Assembly: GCA_046542315.1 (NCBI GenBank)
Contig: JBKHBO010000036.1
Span: 1 to 18,718, forward strand
DNA from: PWPR01 sp046542315
GTDB taxonomy: Bacteria; Bacillota; UBA994; PWPR01
DNA: 18,718 bases
Direction of reading: 5' to 3'
The notes under the pieces were generated by a model. That model saw only the letters and a program-made list of their open reading frames with translations, was not told the DNA's origin and did no database searches. Below, in pieces: positions 7,521 through 14,043 of this stretch; the stretch's first letter is position 1; every line of letters begins with the position of its first letter. Made by a program: the position numbers and the translations under genes.

Positions 7521-9167
7521 ATGAAAATGCTAGATTTTAGACCAGATATTGTACTACTCAATGGAGATATTCATTTAGTAGATGAAAATTATAACAAAGC
7601 AGAAGCACTGGCCATTTTAGAAAACAAAATAATGGCAGTTGGTAGTACTAAAGAAATGATTTCACTGGCTGATAAAAAAACTAAAGTTTTTGATTTAGAA
7701 GGAAAAACTATAATTCCAGGAATTAATGATTCCCACAATCATGCTTGGGAAGCAGGTAAACTAATTAGTGGTTTGGTTACATTTGGAATAAAAAGTTTTC
7801 CTGAATTAAGAGAAAGAATAAAAGAAAGGTTAGAAAGCTTACCTAAAGGCGAGTGGCTTCAAGGTGGAGGATGGAATGAGACTCAATTTGTGGAAAATAG
7901 AATGCCTACAAAGTATGATTTAGATCCCGTTTCATCTAATCATCCAGTTGTCTTAGAAAGAATTTTTTCAACAAGTGTAGCAAACTCTAAAGCGCTAGAA
8001 ATCGCAGGTATAAACAAAGACACACCAGATCCTAAAGATGGTAGAATTGGTAGGGATGAAAATGGAGAGCCTAATGGTTTATTATATAAATCAGCAAAAC
8101 AATTAGTTAGAGACAAAATGCCAGGTCCTTTTGGATCTGATGATTTAGGTATTAATCAGGGCATAGAAGAGTCAATAATGACAGCTCATAAAGAGTATAT
8201 AAAATATGGGATAACAAGTGTTGTAGAACCAGGAGTCACTCCAGCTATATCACGAGCGTATCAAAACATTTATAAAAGAGGAGAATTGAAAGTTCGTACC
8301 AACTTAATGCCAAATTGGTATGGCTTTCATATAAAGCAAGAAATAGATAAGATAGAAAGACTAGTTCCCCAACTAGGTATATATACTGATTTTGGAGATG
8401 AGGTATTAAGATTTGGCGGATTAAAGATGGCAATTGATGGAGGATTAACCTCCAAAACAGCACTTTTAAGCTGGCCTTATCTTAATGAAGAAAAACCAAG
8501 AGAAGTAGAGTTAAGGTTAGATATAGAAAAGTTAGATCAATGGGTCTCTTATGCTCATGATGCTGGTTGGAGTGTAGGGATTCATGTTGTAGGAGATATA
8601 GCTCAAGATTTAGCTGTTGAAGCTATTTATAAAGCATATATGAAAAACCCAAAAGAGCGAAGACATCAAATTATTCATGGGTATTACCCAACTGAAAAAT
8701 CACTTAAGATGATGAAAGAAGCAAATATTATTGCAGCAGTTCAACCTGCTTTTATTTACGGTGAAGCTTCAGGTTATAGTGATTTATTACCTAAGGATAA
8801 AATTGATAAGTTTACCCCTGTAAAAACTTACTTAGAAAAAGGAATTATTACTGCAATTAGTACAGATATGCCATCTGCTCATTTTAATCCATTTTATAAT
8901 CTTTATAGTGCTGTTACTAGGAAGGGAATGCTTGGGCACAGTGCAGGTAGTAGTGAATGTATTAATGTTCACCAAGCTATTAAAATGATGACCTTTAATG
9001 GAGCATATTTAACAAATGAACAAGATATTAAGGGTAATTTGCTTCCAGGGATGTTAGCTGACTTGGTAGTTTTAGATTGTAATATTGAAGAAGTAGAACA
9101 AAAAAGTATAAAAGACATAAAAGTAAAGATGACGATCATTGATGGCGAAATTGTATATGTGAAGTAA
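7521..9167 (+). CDS. YtcJ-like amidohydrolase (amidohydrolase 3 family)
   Basis: Metal-dependent hydrolase of the amidohydrolase superfamily, 548 residues, with the layout of YtcJ-type proteins. An N-terminal beta-sandwich part (DIVLLNGDIHLVDEN) leads into the TIM barrel. The metal motif is HNH in GINDSHNHAWE (His72, His74). Further barrel ligands are likely in GIHVVGD, IIHGYYP and the late STDMPS aspartate. The C-terminal strand segment LPGMLADLVVLD, which rejoins the sandwich, is typical of the superfamily. ATG 7521 has TAGGAGG at 7507-7513 with a 7-base spacer; the second in-frame ATG at 7527 is less well spaced. Characterized members of this diverse group act on varied amides; the pairing with an M20D hydrolase suggests breakdown of acylated amino acids or related amides, which is inference only. 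Confidence 0.88.
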   Translation: MKMLDFRPDIVLLNGDIHLVDENYNKAEALAILENKIMAVGSTKEMISLADKKTKVFDLEGKTIIPGINDSHNHAWEAGKLISGLVTFGIKSFPELRERIKERLESLPKGEWLQGGGWNETQFVENRMPTKYDLDPVSSNHPVVLERIFSTSVANSKALEIAGINKDTPDPKDGRIGRDENGEPNGLLYKSAKQLVRDKMPGPFGSDDLGINQGIEESIMTAHKEYIKYGITSVVEPGVTPAISRAYQNIYKRGELKVRTNLMPNWYGFHIKQEIDKIERLVPQLGIYTDFGDEVLRFGGLKMAIDGGLTSKTALLSWPYLNEEKPREVELRLDIEKLDQWVSYAHDAGWSVGIHVVGDIAQDLAVEAIYKAYMKNPKERRHQIIHGYYPTEKSLKMMKEANIIAAVQPAFIYGEASGYSDLLPKDKIDKFTPVKTYLEKGIITAISTDMPSAHFNPFYNLYSAVTRKGMLGHSAGSSECINVHQAIKMMTFNGAYLTNEQDIKGNLLPGMLADLVVLDCNIEEVEQKSIKDIKVKMTIIDGEIVYVK

Positions 9168-9235
9168 GGCAGTGCTTACTTTCAAACATTATAGTGACAG
9201 TCATTTCTAAATTTTATTAATGATAAATTAGTAAG

Positions 9236-9263
9236 TTGATTTTATAAAGATTAAAAATATAAT
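9236..9263 (+). promoter_or_regulatory. Candidate promoter before the RND efflux genes
   Basis: TTGATT at 9236-9241 and TATAAT at 9258-9263 have a 16-base spacer. The predicted start, near 9270, falls directly at the base of the hairpin at 9272-9291. If active, the transcript would begin with a terminator-like stem, so either the promoter is fortuitous in AT-rich DNA or the leader is attenuated. Confidence 0.45.
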
Positions 9264-9271
9264 GTTTACTT

Positions 9272-9300
9272 AGAGTAGAGAAATCTACTCTTCTTTTTTT
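9272..9300 (+). terminator. Intrinsic terminator after the amidohydrolase gene
   Basis: Perfect 8-pair stem AGAGTAGA/TCTACTCT (9272-9279 with 9284-9291) capped by a GAAA tetraloop and followed by TCTTTTTTT. It ends the amidohydrolase transcript about 105 bases after the stop codon. The remaining bases to 9412 contain no other clear structure. Confidence 0.85.
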
Positions 9301-9412
9301 ATGCAACAAAATTAAATGAAATGTTTTTTAATATATGGAATAAAGCTAGGTACTTCTCTAATTGAATATTTTAATGTATCATACAATGATAGAAGCGTAA
9401 GAGGTGAAGAAA

Positions 9413-10516
9413 GTGAAAAAAATATATTTAATCTTATTTTTAACAATAATAATTATTTCTGGTTGTCAACAAGAAACACAAACAGAACAAGAAGAGATAT
9501 TAACTTCAGTTGAGGTCATAGAGTCAAAACTTGAATCAATTAACCTTATAACTACTTTCACAGGAAGGGTGCAGTCAAAAAATACAACCCCTGTTATGGT
9601 ACAGACACCTGGCGAAGTGGAAAAGGTTTATGTATCTGATGATGAATATGTCCAAAAAGATCAAAAACTTTTCTCAATAGTAAGTACAAATAATCTTAGG
9701 CAATTGCAACAAGCTCAAGCAGCATATGATAGTGCGTATGCTAATTACTTATCAGCAAAAGAACAAGTAGAGTTAGCTAAAGAAAATTATGAAAAAACAA
9801 AAAAATTATATGAAGCAGGAGCAGTTTCTAAAAATCAACTTGAGCAAGCTGAATTATCAGCTTCAGAACAGCCATTAAAAGCTGCTCAAGCTGCTGTAGA
9901 TCAAGCAAAAATTAGTTTAGAAAGTGCAGAAGAATCATATTCTGATACAGTAGTTAGAGCACCTGTATCAGGAATTGTAACTGGAGTGACAGTAGAAGAA
10001 AATTCTTTTGTAACTAACACTCAAGCAACACTTTTTATTAACGATAATAGTCAGTATAATATTAATTTGAGTGTGACAGAAAAATATGTAAATAGAATAA
10101 ATGAGAATGACCAAGTGGGAATAAAAGTTGCAGCGATAGAATCTAATTATGATGGGATAGTAGAAGAAGTTAGTTCATCTATAGATACAAATTCTTTGCT
10201 ATATCCTGTTACAATTCGATTTTCTAAAACTGATGAAAAGATAAAATCTGGAATGATTGCTCAAGTGGAAATTATAACTGAAAGCAAAAAGGAAGCGATA
10301 GTTATCCCTGCAGAGGCTGTTTTATTGCGTGGAGATAAAGAAATAGTCTTTATAAATGATGAAGGAGTTGCTTTACAAAAGGAAGTTGTAACAGGTATTG
10401 ACAATGGAGAAAAAATAGAGGTTATTGAAGGATTAGAAACCGGAGAGGTCGTTATTTTTGTTGGACAGAACTTTTTAAGCAGTGGTGATAAGATAAAAGT
10501 AGTCAGAGGTGATTGA
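9413..10516 (+). CDS. RND efflux periplasmic adaptor (membrane fusion) lipoprotein
   Basis: Membrane fusion protein of the HlyD/AcrA type, partner of the RND pump encoded next. The N-terminus is a lipoprotein signal: MKK, a hydrophobic stretch and the lipobox IISGC, giving a lipid-anchored mature protein. A lipoyl/barrel-sandwich half-motif follows (TPGEVEKVYVSDDEYVQKDQ). A coiled-coil hairpin spans about residues 95-170 and is rich in Ala, Glu, Gln and Lys (QAQAAYDSAYANYLSAKEQV), then the second lipoyl half (VVRAPVSGIVTGVTV) and a beta-barrel domain to the C-terminus. I prefer the GTG at 9413, because AGAGGTGA at 9400-9407 is its ribosome binding site; a GTG at 9404 lies inside that site. 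The same AGAGGTGA plus GTG arrangement starts the pump gene. Substrate specificity is not evident. Confidence 0.92.
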   Translation: MKKIYLILFLTIIIISGCQQETQTEQEEILTSVEVIESKLESINLITTFTGRVQSKNTTPVMVQTPGEVEKVYVSDDEYVQKDQKLFSIVSTNNLRQLQQAQAAYDSAYANYLSAKEQVELAKENYEKTKKLYEAGAVSKNQLEQAELSASEQPLKAAQAAVDQAKISLESAEESYSDTVVRAPVSGIVTGVTVEENSFVTNTQATLFINDNSQYNINLSVTEKYVNRINENDQVGIKVAAIESNYDGIVEEVSSSIDTNSLLYPVTIRFSKTDEKIKSGMIAQVEIITESKKEAIVIPAEAVLLRGDKEIVFINDEGVALQKEVVTGIDNGEKIEVIEGLETGEVVIFVGQNFLSSGDKIKVVRGD

Positions 10517-10517
10517 T

Positions 10518-13500
10518 GTGGGATTACCAAAATTAGCAGTAAAACGCCCCATAACAATATTAATGATTACTTTAGCAGTGCTTCTATTAGGTTTTATATC
10601 TCTAACCAGATTGCCAATAGATTTATTGCCAAATTTAGAATTACCCGTAATGGCTGTGTCAGTTAATTATCAAGGAGTTGGACCACAAGAAATTGAATCA
10701 TTGATTTCTATCCCACTTGAAGAATCAATCGGGACAGTTAATGGTATCGAAAGCATTACTACAAGATCCTCCGAAGGAAACTCAATACTTATTGCTCAAT
10801 TTGCTTTTGGAACAGATATGAGTCAAGCAGCACTGGAGTTAAGAGAGAAGGTAGATACAGTAGAGGCATTTTTACCAGAAGATGCATCATCACCAATTGT
10901 TTTACAAATTGATCCAGATTCTTTACCAATAATCCAAATAGCTTTAACGGGGACAAATGACTTGGCAAGCTTACAAGTTTTTGCTGATGAAGTTTTAAGC
11001 CCTAATATTGAAAGATTAGATGGAGTAGCTTCAGTTGATATTAGTGGTGGATATAGTAGAAAGGTTGAAATTATAGTTGATCCTGCTATTATTCATAGTT
11101 ATGGCTTAACTTTTGATACTTTAGCAAGCATGATAAGTGCTGAAAATATTAACCTTCCAGGGGGAACTATTAAAAGAGGTAACCAGGAATATACAATTAG
11201 GACTCTAGGTGAATTTAAATCATTATCTGAAATAGAGAATTTAAGATTTATGTTAAATACAGGCCAACAAATATCCCTTGGAGATGTTGCGCAAGTTAGG
11301 TTTATTGATGATGACCAACAAAGCATAGTAAGAGCAAATGGACAAAGAAGTTTAGATATATCAGTAAATAAACAATCAGGCACTAACACTGTTAATGTAG
11401 CTAGAAACGTCTTGGATGAACTTGATAATATTGTCGAAAATAATCCTCAATATGAGATAGTGCCTGTCTTAAATCAGGCAGAATTTATCGAGTTGTCTAT
11501 TGATAACTTACTAGAAAGTGCATTGCTTGGTTCATTGTTTGCTTTTATTGTTTTGTTTTTATTTTTTAGAAGTTTTAGAACGACATCTATAATAGCAATA
11601 GCTATTCCGATTTCAGTTATATCTACCTTTGTATTACTATATTTTTCTAATATTACACTAAATTTAATGACTTTGGGCGGGTTAGCTTTAGCAATTGGAA
11701 TGCTAGTAGATAATGCAATTGTCGTATTAGAAAATATTTTTAGATTTAGAGAAGAAGGTGTTGAGAAAGAAGAAGCAGCTGTTAGTGGTGCGAGTGAAGT
11801 ATCTATGGCTATTACAGCATCTACTATAACAACCATAGCTGTATTTTTGCCTATAGTTTTTGTAGAAGGAATTACTTCAGAGATTTTTAGAGAACTAGCC
11901 CTTACAATAGCACTTTCGCTTTTAGTTTCATTAGTAGTTGCTTTAAGTGTAATCCCGATGCTAAGCTCTAGATTAATAAAACGAAAGTCTAAGACTAAAG
12001 ATATTAAAGATAGTAAATTCATTAAAATATTTGATAGTTTAAAAGAAAAATATGTTAAATTATTAAGATTATCAATTAATAATCCTGGCAAAACAATTTT
12101 AAGTGGAGTACTTATTTTTATATTAGCTATGAGTACAATATTTTTAGTAGGAACAGAGTATTTTCCTGAAGTTGACCAAGGACAATTTACAGTAAGTATA
12201 GATTTAGCATCAGGAACCTCTAGTGAAAAAACAGAAGATACTACTATTAAAGTAGAAAATATGATTTTAGATATACCGGGAGTTGAAACTGTATATTCAA
12301 CGATAGGCAAAGGTAGTAGTTCAGTTAATGTAACTACAGACTTATCTAGCGATAGTAGCAGTGCTGATATTGCAGATATATTACGTAAAAAGGTTGAGGA
12401 AATAGCTGGAGCAGATATTGATGTATCTGTTTTATCTGCTACATCTTTGGCAGGTGGAGGTATGGGAGGAGCTCCAGTAAGTATTGCTATAAAGGGTGAT
12501 AACTTAGATAAGTTGGAAAATATAAGTCAAGATTTTATTTCTATAATTTCTCAAGTAGATGGTACAAGAATGGTTAGTTCTTCATTTACTAGCGGTGTTC
12601 CAGAGGTACAAATAAAGATTAATAGATTGCAAGCGAGCCAGTATGGACTAACCACAGCACAAGTGGCTAATTCAGTTAGAACAATCATGACTGGTACAAC
12701 TGTAACGAGATACAATTATCAAGGTAGTGAAATAGATGTCATTATTAAAGGAATGGATTCATATAATCAGGGAGTAGCTAGTCTAAACTCATTACTTGTT
12801 AGTACACCTACTGGATCCATTGTACCGCTATCAGAAATAGCTAATATTTCGTTAGCACAGGGGCCAACAAGGATAGAAAGAGAAGACCAAGTAAGAGTTG
12901 TAACAGTTTCCTCGCAAATATATCAGAGAGACCTTGGAAGCATTTCAGAAGATATTGAAGCTCTCTTAGATGAGTATGATATGCCAAATGGATATACATA
13001 TCAACTTGGCGGAGAGTATACAGAACTTGTTAATGCTTTAGAAGATTTAACATTAGCATTAGTACTAAGCATAATTTTAGTATACATGGTTTTAGCTAGT
13101 CAGTTTGAATCATTCTTGCATCCATTCATAATAATGTTTGCAGTTCCTTTGTCATTCTCAGGCGGAGCTTTAGGATTATTTGTTACAGGAAACAGCTTAA
13201 ATGTACCATCAATGATTGGTGCAATTATGTTAGCAGGAATTGTAGTTAATGATGCAATTGTTCTAGTAGATTATATTAATACTAGGAGAAAACAAGGAGA
13301 GGAAGTTAAAGAAGCAATTATGAATGCAGGACCTATAAGACTTAGGCCAATTCTAATAACAACTTTAACTACAGCTTTAGCTCTCATACCATTAGGATTG
13401 GGTCTTGGTGAAGGTGGAGAATTACTAGCACCAATGGGAATAGCAGTGATCTTTGGTATATCCCTTGCTACTTTGCTAACACTTGTGTTTATACCAGCAC

Positions 13501-13547
13501 TGTATTTAGTGTTTGATAATTTAGCTAATAAGTTGAAAAGATCATAA
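10518..13547 (+). CDS. RND family efflux transporter (HAE1/AcrB-like)
   Basis: Proton-driven resistance-nodulation-division pump of about 1009 residues, the normal size, located in the cytoplasmic membrane. The two-fold repeat is clear: TM1 (PITILMITLAVLLLGFISL) and a large porter loop with GVGPQEIESLISIPLEE, TM2-TM6, a second half starting near SINNPGKTILSG with a second porter loop (FPEVDQGQFTVSIDLASGTS), and TM8-TM12. The TM4 proton-relay motif reads GMLVDNAIVVLEN; the first Asp is kept and the second AcrB Asp is replaced by Asn, as in many HAE1 homologs. TM10 has GIVVNDAIVLVDY. The gene follows the adaptor: its GTG lies just past the TGA at 10514-10516, with AGAGGTGA at 10505-10512; an in-frame GTG at 10509 overlaps that site. 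The sequence suits amphiphile or drug export rather than the heavy-metal (CusA) subfamily. No outer membrane channel gene is adjacent. Confidence 0.93.
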   Translation: MGLPKLAVKRPITILMITLAVLLLGFISLTRLPIDLLPNLELPVMAVSVNYQGVGPQEIESLISIPLEESIGTVNGIESITTRSSEGNSILIAQFAFGTDMSQAALELREKVDTVEAFLPEDASSPIVLQIDPDSLPIIQIALTGTNDLASLQVFADEVLSPNIERLDGVASVDISGGYSRKVEIIVDPAIIHSYGLTFDTLASMISAENINLPGGTIKRGNQEYTIRTLGEFKSLSEIENLRFMLNTGQQISLGDVAQVRFIDDDQQSIVRANGQRSLDISVNKQSGTNTVNVARNVLDELDNIVENNPQYEIVPVLNQAEFIELSIDNLLESALLGSLFAFIVLFLFFRSFRTTSIIAIAIPISVISTFVLLYFSNITLNLMTLGGLALAIGMLVDNAIVVLENIFRFREEGVEKEEAAVSGASEVSMAITASTITTIAVFLPIVFVEGITSEIFRELALTIALSLLVSLVVALSVIPMLSSRLIKRKSKTKDIKDSKFIKIFDSLKEKYVKLLRLSINNPGKTILSGVLIFILAMSTIFLVGTEYFPEVDQGQFTVSIDLASGTSSEKTEDTTIKVENMILDIPGVETVYSTIGKGSSSVNVTTDLSSDSSSADIADILRKKVEEIAGADIDVSVLSATSLAGGGMGGAPVSIAIKGDNLDKLENISQDFISIISQVDGTRMVSSSFTSGVPEVQIKINRLQASQYGLTTAQVANSVRTIMTGTTVTRYNYQGSEIDVIIKGMDSYNQGVASLNSLLVSTPTGSIVPLSEIANISLAQGPTRIEREDQVRVVTVSSQIYQRDLGSISEDIEALLDEYDMPNGYTYQLGGEYTELVNALEDLTLALVLSIILVYMVLASQFESFLHPFIIMFAVPLSFSGGALGLFVTGNSLNVPSMIGAIMLAGIVVNDAIVLVDYINTRRKQGEEVKEAIMNAGPIRLRPILITTLTTALALIPLGLGLGEGGELLAPMGIAVIFGISLATLLTLVFIPALYLVFDNLANKLKRS

Positions 13548-13561
13548 GATATAAAAAGAAG

Positions 13562-13594
13562 AGGTCTAGCACTAAAATATGCTAGACCTTTTTT
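13562..13594 (+). terminator. Intrinsic terminator of the RND operon
   Basis: A 10-pair stem AGGTCTAGCA/TGCTAGACCT (13562-13571 with 13580-13589) with an 8-base loop, followed directly by a T run to 13594. It starts 14 bases after the pump stop codon and insulates the metal operon that begins at once downstream. Confidence 0.92.
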
Positions 13595-13597
13595 AGC

Positions 13598-13625
13598 TTG
13601 ACAAAATCAGAATCAAGAATATAAT
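13598..13625 (+). promoter_or_regulatory. Consensus promoter of the metal-resistance operon
   Basis: TTGACA at 13598-13603 and TATAAT at 13620-13625 both match the housekeeping consensus exactly, with a 16-base spacer. Such a strong promoter is typical of operons held off by an ArsR/SmtB repressor until metal arrives. The predicted start near 13632 falls inside the operator. Confidence 0.88.
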
Positions 13626-13627
13626 AA

Positions 13628-13649
13628 TATATGAACACATAATCATATA
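13628..13649 (+). promoter_or_regulatory. ArsR/SmtB-type operator
   Basis: Perfect inverted repeat TATATGA (13628-13634) and TCATATA (13643-13649) with an 8-base centre, just downstream of the -10 box and over the transcription start. It resembles the ATATGAAC-type half sites bound by SmtB, CadC and ZiaR dimers, and its position would block transcription. I infer that the adjacent repressor binds here. Confidence 0.78.
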
Positions 13650-13666
13650 CTCAGAGGTGAATAAAA

Positions 13667-14029
13667 ATGAAGAAAATAGATAATAAAGAAATTGAAACGT
13701 GCGATGTATTGTCAATTGAAGAAGAGTTAGTTTTAGATATTAAGCCTAAAGTAGATGAGTTGCATGGGTTAGCGGAGCTTTTTAAAGCTTTAGCTGATGA
13801 TACAAGAGCTAAGTTATTATATGCATTATCATTAAGTGACTTGTGTGTGTGTAATCTAGCAGAAATTCTAGGCACTACACAGTCAAATGTTTCTCATCAC
13901 TTAAGATATTTAAGGGCAGCTAGATTAGTAAAAGGTCAACGAGAAGGTCGCAGAGTATATTATTCTTTAGATGATGATCATGTTAAAGGAATAATAGAAA
14001 TGGGCATTGAGCATCTTAATCATATATAA
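13667..14029 (+). CDS. ArsR/SmtB family metal-sensing repressor, CadC-like
   Basis: Dimeric winged-helix repressor of 120 residues that should leave its operator when metal binds. The recognition helix is in TTQSNVSHHLRYLR (about residues 70-83) and the beta wing in GREGRRVYYSL-type sequence near residues 90-101. Two metal sites can be traced. The alpha3N site has Cys60 and Cys62 in DLCVCNLAE with an N-terminal Cys12, as in the Cd/Pb sensor CadC. The alpha5 site has Asp103, His105, His116 and His119, which reproduces the DxH-(10)-Hxx(E/H) spacing of the zinc sensor SmtB. Keeping both suggests response to Cd/Pb and Zn. The ATG has AGAGGTGA at 13653-13660. It is the first gene of the operon, followed 14 bases later by the first ATPase; the promoter and operator upstream imply autoregulation. 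Confidence 0.94.
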   Translation: MKKIDNKEIETCDVLSIEEELVLDIKPKVDELHGLAELFKALADDTRAKLLYALSLSDLCVCNLAEILGTTQSNVSHHLRYLRAARLVKGQREGRRVYYSLDDDHVKGIIEMGIEHLNHI

Positions 14030-14043
14030 AGAGGTAAAAAATA

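Noticed and set aside
9316..9513. 65-codon ORF upstream of the RND adaptor
   Set aside because: It overlaps the adaptor start in another frame, has low-complexity Asn-rich sequence and no ribosome binding site.
11474..12310. 278-codon minus-strand ORF inside the RND pump gene
   Set aside because: It is the antisense shadow of a strongly supported pump gene, with Ser/Ile/Leu-biased composition and no domain or initiation signal.
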